A DNA stretch of 64,000 nt from Muricea muricata (Eukaryota; Cnidaria; Anthozoa; Malacalcyonacea; Plexauridae). The notes beneath the pieces are model-generated. The model had not been told where the DNA came from. It saw only the letters and a list, made by a program, of their open reading frames with translations, and made no database searches. This document shows positions 45,101 to 59,830 of the stretch, piece after piece (position 1 is the stretch's first letter; each line of letters starts with the position of its first letter). A program made the position numbers and the translations under genes. The stretch covers positions 12,628,383-12,692,382 of the forward strand of contig OY979725.1 in assembly GCA_963855995.1 (NCBI GenBank). The letters are read 5' to 3'.

Positions 45101-47288
45101 TTGTATATAAAGCAACTTCACTATTGAGTGACTTCAGTAGTTGCTGGGCAAAGCCAAAGCATTGATTTTTCGGCTGTTTTCAATGAAAAATAGAATTTTG
45201 CCCAAAGTTATCTTAAATAAATTATCACAATTTGAACAAAAAGCTTCTGTTCTTGTGCCCACCAGAAAAATGAGATGTCTGAGACTTTCTTTGTATTTTT
45301 TTGCGAAAAATAAATCGCATGCACTGTTATGAAAAGAAAAGTGTAAGAGATTGGTTTCTGAAAAATGTCGTGCTACACACAATATTCTAAAAATGCTTGG
45401 TTTTTATTCTATGTATTTTTGAATTTTTTGTTAAAAAAAAATAAAGGTAGCAATGTTTAGTGCATTTCACATTGTCAGGTTAGAAACGCAATAAGAAAAA
45501 TGTGGCTCCGAACATTACAGCTTGGTCAATTTGGAATTTATAAAAAAATCGTTTTTTCGTTATTTTTCGACGTTTGGAAGGGTTGTTTCGAGTACAAAAA
45601 AGTATTTTTAGGAAGAATTATGTGCCCACGTTACATGTCTCAAAGCCATCAAAATTCGTTGGTAGTTCGTGCATGTATTTTTTCTGACTTATAAAAGCAC
45701 AATTGATTAAAAATGATATTTTTCTTTTGACAAAAATACCTTTCTTCTGTGAGGCTGGCTGTATTTGAAAAAGCGTTGGTCAACGCTCCGCCAAAACTCG
45801 TGGGTTTTCTACGGGTACTCCGGTTCTTCCCACTGGGAGAGTTGACAGGGTAGTTACATATGGTTATAAAAATGTGACTAACTTTTGAAAACCTTTCTAC
45901 TTAAACTTGTTAAGCCTTCTCGTCCTCTCTATCAGTTGCATGTTTTGAGCCACATGTTTTTCTTTGTAATTGTGAAACAACTCGTTATATGCTGGGTAAA
46001 CCTTTGCAAAACTCTCAAAATTTATCACTTCGAGTTGTTTCATTGTTATAATATATTTTGAAGTATAAACATTTACGTACGTTGAAAAGACCCAAGTTTT
46101 TTAGGACTTTGTTCATTCACTTGTGTTATTGTTCTCTCTGCCATGTTCTGTTTTCTTCTGTTGTTATTTTAATAAGTACAATGTGTGGTAGTTAATCTCT
46201 TTTTATTGTTATTCAAATTGTATGTAATCTTTACAAATTTTTTCAATAAATTGTTTACAAAATTTACTTGTGACCCCTTTTTAATTAAAAATTCAATTCC
46301 CATGGGAATTGAGAAATTGAATAAAAAAAATCCCCCTACCCCGGCCAGCTCCCCAAGTGCCACTTCCACCTAAGTAGAAGTACTTATACATGTAGTACAA
46401 GTACTTCTACTTATTCACGGTGGAAGTAGCACTCGGAGAGCTGGCCGGGGTAGCCGGCAAAGAGAAGACCAACCTTGCAAGTGCTAATACAATTGCTAAG
46501 TTGATCTTCCCTAGAGAGCAGCCGCGCGTACCTAACAAATTAAAACAACAAACGTTAGTGACTTAAGTACTTAGCATGCAAATTTGATTCCCAAAGCCAA
46601 AATGTCAAGTGCCCCCCGCTGATCCTACCAACTGCCTACCTGCCTCAGTTCTAAGCTGTCTTCCTCAGTTCTAAGCTCCTGCATTCCATTCGTTACCTTC
46701 ACTTTCCTCACCATCGCACAGTCACTCACAGCTGATAAACCCGCATGCACCACCACCACCCCGACTGCCACCCAATTTCGAAAATTAAAAGAGTTAAAAT
46801 TTCGGTAAAGTATGCATTTTAAATGCAATTTATTTGGATATTTTAGATCAAACGTAAACAGAAAAAGCTCGTACATAAAAACAGGTGAGAATTCTATTTA
46901 AAATTTGCATGCAAAATATAAAACTTAATTCGCATTTTTCTTAGTTAATAGTATAGATCAATTTAGTTGATGTTGAAACCTACTCTTAACTGTTTTGTTA
47001 GAAGTGACGACAGATTTTGGTTTTTAAGCATACTTTCAAAAATTTTAATTCCTTTAATAAACCTAACCCCATGCAACTTACACACGGCGCACACCCTCGC
47101 AGTCCTTACATTTAGCTAATAAATTACGTTATAAACAAAAAAGCAAAATAAAAAGATAAATTACGTTATCTCTAGCTACTTAAACCCACTTAGACTGAGT
47201 TTTTGATTGAATTTTCAAACGTAAAACCTTAGCTGAATGGGCATGGGCTTTTCGTTGTGTTAACTGTTCCGGAGTAAATATAAACCTG

Positions 47289-47528
47289 GGGCCGGTTGTA
47301 TCAAAGGCGTTTAGGTTAAACGGTGGATAAGTGAAATTTAAAAATCAGTTTTACACCTAGTACGGAACCGAAATTATGAGTTTAAATAGAATAAATATTT
47401 AGTTTTATATATAATTGTTCTTCTCAGGTCAAATAACTTCAGCTGGTTTGTTTATACAACATGGAAACTTGTTTCATATTTTTGACTTATCCACCGTTTA
47501 AGCTAAACGCCTTTGATACAACCGGCCC
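47289..47528. mobile_element. Harbinger-type MITE, copy 2
   Basis: Intact inverted version of 6473-6712, flanked by CTG on both sides. It shows what the interrupted copy-3 MITE (62936-63082) looked like before insertion. Confidence 0.87.
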
Positions 47529-50500
47529 CTGATACTTACCAAAGTCCAAGGCTGGGTCAAATAAGCATGAGAATTAGGCAAAAATAAAAAGCTATTGAAA
47601 CTCAACAGATTCACTGTTAAGTGTAGATGACATGCAATTTTTAATGCCGTAATTCTCACACTTATTTAACCGAAACGCCTTCATTTGCATGGTACTTCGC
47701 AGCTGCTCTCAAACCACTTCCGTAATTTGCTTTAGTGTACACAAACAATGGCTTAATTGTTCCTGCTTACCAAAACAAATCTGAAAGCACCAAGATACTT
47801 ATCATATTAATAATCAAAGAGGATTCGCATTATGCAGTAATTACCATAAACAGACGCATCACCATTGAAACAAAGCATGCTGTATTCCCATGGGAATTTA
47901 AAATGCACAAAAAACATAATGATCCTACTGATTTGCATGGATGTATGAACCAAATTAGCTAAGAAACAAAGAAATGATATATTCCCTTGGGAATTTAATG
48001 TAGCAAAAAGATGGCGGGCGTTGATTTTACCAGAATGCCTTGCGGTCTGAAATCGTTTAAAAACTTAAGGTAAATTAAACTCGTTTGAGGAACAGACAGA
48101 TAGGATATTTTGTCACTTGTGTTAAAATTCCGTCCATTAGCTTATGTTAAATATCATTTCACTTCTATTCTTGATTGATACCCGCATTAAATTCTGGTAA
48201 AATCGACATGCCACCATTGGTTTTGCTACGGTGAATTGGAATACAAGTCAAATTTTCTCGCTTTTTAACCAGAGAACACATTCTTTAAAGGTAGAACGAC
48301 GGAATTGATCGTTTACAATCGACGCCATCTTTGTTGACGTTTGAAACACATGGCAACCACAAAGTATCTATTCATTATATCTGATCCTATCGAGCCATAC
48401 ATCTTTAAAGTATCATTCATAATACGCTAAAACTAACGATGAAATAGTAAATTGACACAAGTACTTCGCTGTAAACAGCTGAAGTAATCTGCAGAGTCAA
48501 CCAAGATGGCGCCCAATCACACGAAATGACGTCATGTGCAAACCAAAAATAGTGACAAAATGCATCAACTATAATTTAGTGGCATTATTACGAGACTTAT
48601 TTTTGTAAAACGTTCAATCCTACATGTTATTTTGTTTTGTTTTTAGAAATATCCAAATCCAAATGTTAGAGACGAAATTTCCAGGCGTTAAGGTATTGTT
48701 TCTTTAAAAAATATTGTCGACATTTACCATATTTTTACCTGTTTTTTGACTCGAAAATTGACTGCCAAACTCCTAGGTATTCAATTTAATTATTTTGTTG
48801 AATGTATTTGATATCAATGTTATTTCAATCCAATTTTTTTTCACTTAATTTGCTGTCTTTTCTTTTTCATTAACGAGAAATATCTATTAAATCCTCTTTG
48901 ATCCCTCAATAATAAGTATCTTGTTTTCTACTAACTTGCACATTACCACTACTTTCTGTTACAATGTCGTGTCTTCTCATTCTTGTGGATTGTTGTTTTG
49001 TGGGTCTTGTCGTCCAGGATCGTTCATTCTTTTCTTTTCTTGTGCCTTTTTTTTCACATCCCATCACCCTTTGCAATAGTAGAAAGAATTAAATCATGAG
49101 ATGATAGTTACGAGTAATTTATAAACTATAACATATTAAACAATTATTGGATGAGGTTTTTGTGATATGCGGAATTATCAATGTCGAGGTAAGAGTTATC
49201 AGCCGAGCCGAAGGCGAGTCAGATAACTCTTACCGAGAGATTGATAATTTTGCATATCACAAAAACCGAATCCGATAATTGCTTTATTATACATCTTAAG
49301 TCTTTTTCCTCGAGCAATTGACGAATTTCGCCTTCGGAAGAGCTTAAAAAGTAAGATGCCATAACATGAAACAGAAAATATCGAAAAAATGTTGTTGCCA
49401 TGCCAACCATTGATGCCAACGAATACCGCATACTGTAATAATCTGCACCGTAGGCTCAACATGCAGATAACTCAGTTATCTGCTAGCAGATAACTGAGTT
49501 ATCTGCAGATTGTGTGATAGTCGCATTTATCTGCATACAACTGACCAATCACAACGCATAAAACAACTGCAATGTATAGTAATTAACACTTATTGACTGA
49601 GACCGAGGGAAACAGTATGTTTTGTGGACCAGAGACTGTCGATGTTTCCCGAGGCGAAGCCGAGGGAAACATCGACAGTCGAGGGTCCACAAAACATACT
49701 GCTTTCCCGAGGTCTCAGTCAATAAGTATTTTATTATATACTGAGTGCCAAAAGAGAAGAAAAGTACCACAAATCAATCAAACATGTGTAAAAAGGATTA
49801 CCTTTTACCTGACATGGCTACGTGAGGCTTTGTGGATTTGTTGTCTACCGGTGAATAAAAGTAATGTCCACCGCTTAGCTACGTTGCCAGGGAGACAATA
49901 GAATTTCTCCACTATCACGTGATACGTTCTTAACCAATAAGAAACAGGAATAAATGAACTTTGACACTCAGTATATAATAAAATAGTATTAATTAGGCCG
50001 GCCAAATTATTGTGCAAGCTGTTAATATGAAATTTTTTTATTAAAATCTCGAGAATCATTAATAAATCGTGAGCAAAACACAAAAGAAAATCATAGCCGT
50101 GAAGGAGTCTTTATTTCTCACACGCACACAACTTGCAGCTACCCTAATTTATGATTTTAAATCAAAATATCTCGAGAATTAAACAACACGTAAGGAATGT
50201 GTAAATTCTTAAAGCTCTTTCGAACAATAAAAATTAATATCTCGCACTAATCTCTCTCAAAAGCTCTCTCAAATTTATTACCAATATCTCTTCAACTATT
50301 ACTTTGCAGGTGAAATGTAACTTCTATCAAAACTAGCTTACTTCAAGTTGTTTGGGAATTAAGATTTTACGTGTCAACGAGATCAAATATGAATCTAAGA
50401 TGGCAGACAGCGCATTAAATTTCTATCTTTACGACCAACTCCCCAACGAAAGGCTTTAATTCGCTCGAAAGTCGAATTTTGTTTTTTTATTGTTTAATGT

Positions 50501-50633
50501 AGTGAAAGATCCTGTGTGCTTTTTACAGCACTACCAACACTGGCAACGTTAGTGCGAGATGTTAATTTTTATTGAAACGAAAGCTGAACTGCTAAAGAAA
50601 ATAGAAACGACAAGATAAAATAAAAAAACTTAC

Positions 50634-50723
50634 TTTCACTCTATCTTTGGATCTTCTTGGCTTCGGTTGTTCTCGTTTCATCATGCTGTTTATGGTTTCA
50701 TCTGGTTGGCGCACTCTCTTCAT
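50634..50723 (-). CDS. Candidate first exon, copy 2
   Basis: Base-for-base the same 90 nt as 2927-3016, with donor gtaagt retained. Three identical copies with differing upstream flanks is the only hint of constraint. Confidence 0.38.
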
Positions 50724-51659
50724 GGAACATCACGCCGGTCCAGTAGGTAACTAGCTCACTCGTGTCCAGTCAACCAACATAAAATAAGGAGAAAATTAAT
50801 GTTACGAAATATTTTAGAATATAGGACACTAAGCGTTAATTGAAATTGACTTTAACAAACCGTACATTGTGATAGTATTTGCATCTTAACATCTGATGGA
50901 GACGGCTTGTGATTTACTTCTTATGTCGATATGAATTCTTTCCCATCTTGTTGCGTCATTAGTTGATGGTTGTTGTATTCACTTTTTACTTGGCATTCTT
51001 TGAAAAAAAAGTTACGATGTTCAGAAAACTGTTTACAAGATAAGCAAAGAAAACTACGTTCACAAGCATTAGAGAGGACTAAGTAATTATAATAGGCGTG
51101 ACAGGTCACAGAGGTTAGTCGACGAAGAAACTCATGGACAAATTCCCGGCATGATGATATTCCGATAGCAAGAAGTACAGCAAGTGTAGAACGTGTACGT
51201 GTAAGCTTAAACTGTATCTATGCAACTCCAAGAAAAGCGCAACACAAAATGGCGGAATTTAAAGACATTTCTGGTGTCATTTCCAGTTCCCTAACTTTCG
51301 CGGACAAATATATTTATATATTTTTCTCAAATTTTTTTTAAGTAAATCTAGATGGATTTTGTGAATAAACAAACTGAAAAAAGTATTGCCCACGTTAGGA
51401 AACTAAAACGGGCGCCCAAGAATGCCCACAATTTCTCCAATCTGGATTATATTTATTGATTGCGCAAATGACTGATAAAAAATAAGAGAGTAATAAAATA
51501 CCAAATGGTTTCCTCTTCAAGATAGTGTCATACATGCGCGCGGCATTTCGGGATATTTGGGAAAACTCGTGTTGAAGTTGAACCTAAGGCAACATGCCAA
51601 GTACATGGATGACGCTATCCTGCTCAGGAAACTATTTAGTAATTGTCTTACAAAATGAT

Positions 51660-51985
51660 TACAGTGAAACACAAGTCAACGCCACGGCATTTAAATTTCT
51701 CGTGTAGGATTGTTTGATCCTGCACAGTAATAGCCAAGTGGCGCAATCGTCAGAGCAAACGCCTATCACATGTGAGGTCGTGGGTTCAATCCTTACTTCA
51801 GACTCGTGACACCCATGTGAGGAGTTAGTCAGTCGTGGGTTTATCCCGGGTACTCCGGTTTGCGAATGTTGACTGGATGGTTAAAATTGTAAAATATCAG
51901 TAATCACCGGAACACGGGTACTTAACTAAACTGCTGACGATGAGGCGGAACTCATAATGAATTAATGAAAATGTGTTTCACTGTA
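51660..51985 (+). mobile_element. SINE-like element with inverted ends, copy 2
   Basis: The plus strand reads 'gccaagtggcgcaatcgtca', then 'gtcgtgggttcaatcc' and 'cgtgggtttatcccgggtac'. The inverted 'acagtgaaacaca' ends are kept. Confidence 0.7.
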
Positions 51986-53649
51986 GTTATCATATAATGT
52001 AATTGTCAAGCTGAATGAATAATTCTCCAGTAACTACGTCATATGAATAACTTACAATTATGAGAGTAGTGGGGGGGGGGGGGCAGCATAAAGATTGAAG
52101 TAGTGTCAAGGAAGGGGTACTACCCTGACGGGTACTAGGCGAAGAAGTAGAGTAAACAGGAGGAAGAAAATTAAATTCGCGTAAATGAAGGGGATTGGGG
52201 TAAAGAAGGGGAGAAGCAGGATAAAGAAACCAGTGGAAGGGGGTGCTATCCTGGAAGGAGTACCCGGGAAAGAAGAGGGTGAACAGGAGGAAAAGTAGAT
52301 TGGAGTAAAGAAAGGGGAAATTAAACGGATCAGGAAATTCAGACTTGCAATTCAAATGAAAGGCAGCTCATTGGTCATGTAAACACTCGTTAAATCATGG
52401 TTCTCGCTTGCCTTTAGCTTGGAATCATCTTTGAATTTGAACTGAAAGTCTGAATTTGCATGTTTCTTGTATAGAGTGCAGTGTATCAGAACAGAAGAGG
52501 TTTTGAAGAAAAAGAAAGAAAGAATAAAAGTAAGTTAAAATTTGTAAAGAATAATGAAGAAACTATTGGTACAGCACTTGATACATGATGATAATCATCA
52601 TTATAAACTCTCTATTAATCCGGGGGGGGGTATAATAGAGAATTTGCAATGATAGTAAGTATATTGTAATATTTGGGTTTTTACCACTAAATCCTCTTGA
52701 AAGTTCTTTTTGGCTGTGGCTTCTCTCATCACAGTTGTCACGTGCTTGTCTTGCAAAATCTCTGGAATATCTATAACGTGAAGGTCAATATTTAAGATTA
52801 GAAAAATAGAAACCGTAAAATAGAAAGAAATTTAAATCGTGGCGAATACTTTTTACGGTCTTGCTGGCATGACAAAAAGAGAGTATAGATTTATAAGATC
52901 ATGTTGATTTATCCTTTATCTGAACTATATTTAACTTAGATTTTAGAATAGATTTCACCCTGGTAAGCAGACCGAATGGTTTTTCAAACAAGATAACATT
53001 TAATGACTAAAACGTGCACAGAATAGTTAGAGAATGCTTACATGTCGAATAAAAATCCAATACTTTTAATGTCCAACTACACAATAGCGATTTTCGTTGC
53101 ATTTCTAGACTGGAGAAGAAGACGACGCCATTTTGATTTTGATTTCTCCCGACAACGGCAGATTTGTCTTCGCAATTTTTTTTCCATTTCTTCGTCGTTT
53201 TAGCTCCAATTTGCTCGTTGTGTTTCTTTCGTACCTTCCTCGCCATTTCCGTACAACCAATGGACATTTATACTCAAGATTAAGACTGTATTGAGACTTT
53301 CAAAATGTTCGTCAGGAGACATAAAAATCGAAGCTTCTTCTTCGGGTTGCAGAAGCAAATGACGTCAGACGACCTTTGTCCGCCAGCAAATACCCGTATG
53401 TATAACATTCAATGATCTTTTTAGGAAGCTGAAAATCAGTTTTTATTGCGCGAACGAAGTGTTTTTGCCATTATTTCTTACTCAGGTCTTTCTTCTACTA
53501 CTTTACTTCCAGTTTACTTAGGTAACTTGCCAAAAGAAACGCCTGTAAGGGACAATTTTGCAATTTTTTTTATTTGGATGCTGATGAACAAGGGAAGACT
53601 CGTTAAAGCTTTCCTTGGCAAATATCTTTCCCTCCGTGGCCGAGAGGTA

Positions 53650-56600
53650 AAGACAACTGTCTTGACTTCGATTTTGGGTGGATCGAGGACCGGTCCAGTT
53701 CAACTGAGTTTGGTAAGAATTAAATTCTGATCGGTGCTCGATCCACCCAAAACTGAAGTCAAAGCTGGGCGTGGAGTGCCGGAAAACACTAGGCAGTACC
53801 ACGAGGACAAGGAGGCAAACGTTATTTTCCTAGTGTTGTTAACTAATATTTAAGCAAATTTCATTAACTTGACTGTTGGGGACAGACCTGTAGGGTTGGT
53901 GCATTGAAGACTTCTCGTCGTTATTTCCCTTCGTTCAAGAAGACAAGTTGTCTTCATCGAGAAATAACGACGAAAAGACTTCAAGACACCACTAAACCAC
54001 TACACTTTAAAGCTACAGTGTAGTGGTTTAGCTAGCTAAACCACTACACTGTGCCAATAATATATGGCTGACTTCTTCCTAACGCTTACGGTACGACCAT
54101 GGATGCGCAAAGATGCGCAAACATATTAAAGCCTTGAAAGCGAGTGTTTTCTTTTAGGAAAGAATCAAGGACGACAACGCTTACTAAATCAAAGCCGTCT
54201 AGTCATGTTTTAAGTACTTCAGCTATGTTTAACGATCTTTTACCAGATCTTTGCAAGAGGAAAAGTAAAATTTTGCATCATTATTATTAACTTTCCGTCA
54301 GTCGTTTCTTTCTTGATCGAGCATTATATGCCATTGTGTTCAGTGTCCTTGATATAGGAGCCATATACTTATGGCCTTGGGTTTAATTCCCAAACACTGA
54401 ATGGCAGTGTTTTGCTCTTCCAATGAGATAACAAGATGGCACTGTAGCACGCGTGGTTTTATATAAGCTACGAGCGTCAAGATATCCTTGATAGGTAACT
54501 ATTGATCCTACAATGGACACTTATGCTCACTGCCAATAGGAACCTTTCCAACTCACAGCTTGTACATAATGGATTTTATAGGTTGTGTCACAAGGAAACT
54601 GCAGTTCGGTCGTAAAATCAACTTGTTTTCAAGGTTGCCGGGTTTTAAACATTACTGACACTGTTAATGTTGTAGCTCGGAATTGTAAAACAACGGCGGC
54701 AATGCAGTTTTCTTGTGCCATAACCTGTAAAATGGGTGGTTTTATCATTTATATAAGCTACGACCGCCAAGCTTTATCCTTGATAGGAAACAATTGATCC
54801 CACCAACGACATTTGTATTCTCTACCGATAGGAACGTATGAGACTTACAGCTTGTACATAACGCATTTTATCGGTGAGTCGTAAAACCAACCTGTTACTG
54901 CTCAGCAAACTACCAGTTCCCTCGATCAACGATAGTCGATGAAGCTTGGCGCTCGTAGGTTGTGTAAAACCAAGCATTTTACAGGTTATAGCCAGGTTAG
55001 CAGTATCTGCAATGTTTCAAAGCAACCACGAATAGAAACTGACAGCCAACGTTCTGAGTTAAGGTTTGTAGAATATACAAAATGATTAGTTACAGCATGA
55101 CCAGGCATATAGTAAATAACGCATTGCCATCTTGTTCCAAAGTTATCTTATTACTTGAAAGAGCTGAAGACTGCCATGCAGTGTTTGGGAATCAAACCCA
55201 AGGCCATAAATACATGACTCCTATATCAAGGACACTGAACACAATGACATATAAAGCTCGATCAAGAAAGAAACGACCGACGGAAAGTCAATAGTATATG
55301 CAAACTTCGACTTTCCTTCTTGCAAAGGCCTGGTCATAAAAGATCGTTAAACATAGCTGAGCAACTTAAAACATGCCTACACAGTTTTGATTTAATAAGC
55401 GTTATCGTCTTTGACTCTTTCCCGAAAGAAGACATATTCTTTAAAGGCTGTACAGTGTTTGCGCATCTATGCTTCATGCCTTCTTGAAAAGACCTCGCCA
55501 TAAAAGATCGTTTAACTTAGCTGAACAACTCGAGCGCCAAGCTTCATCGACTATCGTTGATCGAGGGAAATGGTAGTTTGCTGAGCAGTAACAGGTTGGT
55601 TTTACGACTCACCGATAAAATGCGTTATTTACAAGCTGTAAGTCTCAAACGTTCCTATCGTTAGAGAATACAAATGTCGTTGGTGGGATCAATTCTTTCC
55701 TATCAAGGATAAAGCTTGGCGGTCGTAGCTTATATGGTTATGGCACAAGAAAACTGCATTGCCGCCGTTGTTTTACAATTCCGAGCTACAACATTAACAG
55801 TGTCAGTAATGTTTAAAACCCGGCAACCTTGAAAACAAGTTGATTTTACGACCGAACTGCAGTTTCCTTGTGACACAACCTATAAAATCCATTATGTACA
55901 AGCTGTGAGTTGGAAAGGTTCCTATTGGCAGTGAGCATAAGTGTCCATTGTAGGATCAATAGTTACCTATCAAGGATATCTTGACGCTCGTAGCTTATAT
56001 AAAACCACGCGTGCTACAGTGCCATCTTGTTATCTCATTGGAAGAGCAAAACACTGCCATTCAGTGTTTGGGAATTAAACCCAAGGCCATAAGTATATGG
56101 CTCCTATATCAAGGACACTGAACACAATGGCATATAATGCTCGATCAAGAAAGAAACGACTGACGGAAAGTTAATAATAATGATGCAAAATTTTACTTTT
56201 CCTCTTGCAAAGATCTGGTAAAAGATCGTTAAACATAGCTGAAGTACTTAAAACATGACTAGACGGCTTTGATTTAGTAAGCGTTGTCGTCCTTGATTCT
56301 TTCCTAAAAGAAAACACTCGCTTTCAAGGCTTTAATATGTTTGCGCATCTTTGCGCATCCATGGTCGTACCGTAAGCGTTAGGAAGAAGTCAGCCATATA
56401 TTATTGGCACAGTGTAGTGGTTTAGCTAGCTAAACCACTACACTGTAGCTTTAAAGTGTAGTGGTTTAGTGGTGTCTTGAAGTCTTTTCGTCGTTATTTC
56501 TCGATGAAGACAACTTGTCTTCTTGAACGAAGGGAAATAACGACGAGAAGTCTTCAATGCACCAACCCTACAGGTCTGTCCCCAACAGTCAAGTTAATGA

Positions 56601-56810
56601 AATTTGCTTAAATATTAGTTAACAACACTAGGAAAATAACGTTTGCCTCCTTGTCCTCGTGGTACTGCCTAGTGTTTTCCGGCACTCCACGCCCAGCTTT
56701 GACTTCAGTTTTGGGTGGATCGAGCACCGATCAGAATTTAATTCTTACCAAACTCAGTTGAACTGGACCGGTCCTCGATCCACCCAAAATCGAAGTCAAG
56801 ACAGTTGTCT
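53650..56810. repeat. Palindromic centre joining copies 2 and 3
   Basis: 53650-54956 pairs with 55531-56810, leaving a ~574-bp loop. Outer arm parts are practically identical, while the innermost ~250 bp differ by substitutions and a ~26-bp indel in 'acctgtaaaatgggtggttt'. Arms hold tandem ~300-bp units ('ccttgataggtaactattga', then 'tccttgataggaaacaattg'). The loop contains a diverged unit in the same direction as the right arm (55124-55500 resembles 56031-56360). Short hairpins occur at 53661-53765 ('attttgggtggatcgag') and ~54000-54050 ('gtagtggtttagctagctaa'). Frames inside have no known family. Confidence 0.88.
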
Positions 56811-58478
56811 TTACCTCTCGGCCACGGAGGGAAAGATATTTGCCAAGGAAAGCTTTAACGAGTCTTCCCTTGTTCATCAGCATCCAAATAAAAAAAATTG
56901 CAAAATTGTCCCTTACAGGCGTTTCTTTTGGCAAGTTACCTAAGTAAACTGGAAGTAAAGTAGTAGAAGAAAGACCTGAGTAAGAAATAATGGCAAAAAC
57001 ACTTCGTTCGCGCAATAAAAACTGATTTTCAGCTTCCTAAAAAGATCATTGAATGTTATACATACGGGTATTTGCTGGCGGACAAAGGTCGTCTGACGTC
57101 ATTTGCTTCTGCAACCCGAAGAAGAAGCTTCGATTTTTATGTCTCCTGACGAACATTTTGAAAGTCTCAATACAGTCTTAATCTTGAGTATAAATGTCCA
57201 TTGGTTGTACGGAAATGGCGAGGAAGGTACGAAAGAAACACAACGAGCAAATTGGAGCTAAAACGACGAAGAAATGGAAAAAAAATTGCGAAGACAAATC
57301 TGCCGTTGTCGGGAGAAATCAAAATCAAAATGGCGTCGTCTTCTTCTCCAGTCTAGAAATGCAACGAAAATCGCTATTGTGTAGTTGGACATTAAAAGTA
57401 TTGGATTTTTATTCGACATGTAAGCATTCTCTAACTATTCTGTGCACGTTTTAGTCATTAAATGTTATCTTGTTTGAAAAACCATTCGGTCTGCTTACCA
57501 GGGTGAAATCTATTCTAAAATCTAAGTTAAATATAGTTCAGATAAAGGATAAATCAACATGATCTTATAAATCTATACTCTCTTTTTGTCATGCCAGCAA
57601 GACCGTAAAAAGTATTCGCCACGATTTAAATTTCTTTCTATTTTACGGTTTCTATTTTTCTAATCTTAAATATTGACCTTCACGTTATAGATATTCCAGA
57701 GATTTTGCAAGACAAGCACGTGACAACTGTGATGAGAGAAGCCACAGCCAAAAAGAACTTTCAAGAGGATTTAGTGGTAAAAACCCAAATATTACAATAT
57801 ACTTACTATCATTGCAAATTCTCTATTATACCCCCCCCCCCCCGGATTAATAGAGAGTTTATAATGATGATTATCATCATGTATCAAGTGCTGTACCAAT
57901 AGTTTCTTCATTATTCTTTACAAATTTTAACTTACTTTTATTCTTTCTTTCTTTTTCTTCAAAACCTCTTCTGTTCTGATACACTGCACTCTATACAAGA
58001 AACATGCAAATTCAGACTTTCAGTTCAAATTCAAAGATGATTCCAAGCTAAAGGCAAGCGAGAACCATGATTTAACGAGTGTTTACATGACCAATGAGCT
58101 GCCTTTCATTTGAATTGCAAGTCTGAATTTCCTGATCCGTTTAATTTCCCCTTTCTTTACTCCAATCTACTTTTCCTCCTGTTCACCCTCTTCTTTCCCG
58201 GGTACTCCTTCCAGGATAGCACCCCCTTCCACTGGTTTCTTTATCCTGCTTCTCCCCTTCTTTACCCCAATCCCCTTCATTTACGCGAATTTAATTTTCT
58301 TCCTCCTGTTTACTCTACTTCTTCGCCTAGTACCCGTCAGGGTAGTACCCCTTCCTTGACACTACTTCAATCTTTATGCTGCCCCCCCCCCCCACTACTC
58401 TCATAATTGTAAGTTATTCATATGACGTAGTTACTGGAGAATTATTCATTCAGCTTGACAATTACATTATATGATAAC

Positions 58479-58804
58479 TACAGTGAAACACATTTTCATT
58501 AATTCATTATGAGTTCCGCCTCATCGTCAGCAGTTTAGTTAAGTACCCGTGTTCCGGTGATTACTGATATTTTACAATTTTAACCATCCAGTCAACATTC
58601 GCAAACCGGAGTACCCGGGATAAACCCACGACTGACTAACTCCTCACATGGGTGTCACGAGTCTGAAGTAAGGATTGAACCCACGACCTCACATGTGATA
58701 GGCGTTTGCTCTGACGATTGCGCCACTTGGCTATTACTGTGCAGGATCAAACAATCCTACACGAGAAATTTAAATGCCGTGGCGTTGACTTGTGTTTCAC
58801 TGTA
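58479..58804 (-). mobile_element. SINE-like element with inverted ends, copy 3
   Basis: Same structure as 1665-1991, with the tRNA-like boxes on the minus strand and the inverted 'acagtgaaacaca' ends intact. Confidence 0.7.
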
Positions 58805-59740
58805 ATCATTTTGTAAGACAATTACTAAATAGTTTCCTGAGCAGGATAGCGTCATCCATGTACTTGGCATGTTGCCTTAGGTTCAACTTCAACACGAGTT
58901 TTCCCAAATATCCCGAAATGCCGCGCGCATGTATGACACTATCTTGAAGAGGAAACCATTTGGTATTTTATTACTCTCTTATTTTTTATCAGTCATTTGC
59001 GCAATCAATAAATATAATCCAGATTGGAGAAATTGTGGGCATTCTTGGGCGCCCGTTTTAGTTTCCTAACGTGGGCAATACTTTTTTCAGTTTGTTTATT
59101 CACAAAATCCATCTAGATTTACTTAAAAAAAATTTGAGAAAAATATATAAATATATTTGTCCGCGAAAGTTAGGGAACTGGAAATGACACCAGAAATGTC
59201 TTTAAATTCCGCCATTTTGTGTTGCGCTTTTCTTGGAGTTGCATAGATACAGTTTAAGCTTACACGTACACGTTCTACACTTGCTGTACTTCTTGCTATC
59301 GGAATATCATCATGCCGGGAATTTGTCCATGAGTTTCTTCGTCGACTAACCTCTGTGACCTGTCACGCCTATTATAATTACTTAGTCCTCTCTAATGCTT
59401 GTGAACGTAGTTTTCTTTGCTTATCTTGTAAACAGTTTTCTGAACATCGTAACTTTTTTTTCAAAGAATGCCAAGTAAAAAGTGAATACAACAACCATCA
59501 ACTAATGACGCAACAAGATGGGAAAGAATTCATATCGACATAAGAAGTAAATCACAAGCCGTCTCCATCAGATGTTAAGATGCAAATACTATCACAATGT
59601 ACGGTTTGTTAAAGTCAATTTCAATTAACGCTTAGTGTCCTATATTCTAAAATATTTCGTAACATTAATTTTCTCCTTATTTTATGTTGGTTGACTGGAC
59701 ACGAGTGAGCTAGTTACCTACTGGACCGGCGTGATGTTCC

Positions 59741-59830
59741 ATGAAGAGAGTGCGCCAACCAGATGAAACCATAAACAGCATGATGAAACGAGAACAACCG
59801 AAGCCAAGAAGATCCAAAGATAGAGTGAAA
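59741..59830 (+). CDS. Candidate first exon, copy 3
   Basis: Identical 90 nt to 2927-3016, running into gtaagt. The bases just upstream differ ('ggcgtgatgttcc' instead of 'gccttgatgctcc'). Confidence 0.38.

Larger units (their letters stand above)
41424..53649 (-). repeat. Segmental duplication, copy 2 (inverted)
   Basis: Reverse complement of copy 1 over its whole length, lacking the insertions at 4137 and 4738. It carries the matching features inverted: ORF 41708-42112; nested MITEs 42195-42730; SINE core ~45765-45855; exon 46081-46144; palindrome 46336-46453; Harbinger MITE 47289-47528; 'gtagc' MITE 48000-48229; palindromes 49141-49281 and 49588-49727; exon 50634-50723; SINE 51660-51985. 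Confidence 0.93.

Noticed and set aside
45134..45382. 82-codon frame in copy 2 with a CSNCDN motif
   Set aside because: The equivalent in copy 1 (about 8640-8880) is full of stops and indels, so no conservation.
53446..53802. Overlapping 94-codon frames on both strands (also 56659-57015)
   Set aside because: They sit across an inverted repeat ('ttgggtggatcgag') and mirror each other; no family match.
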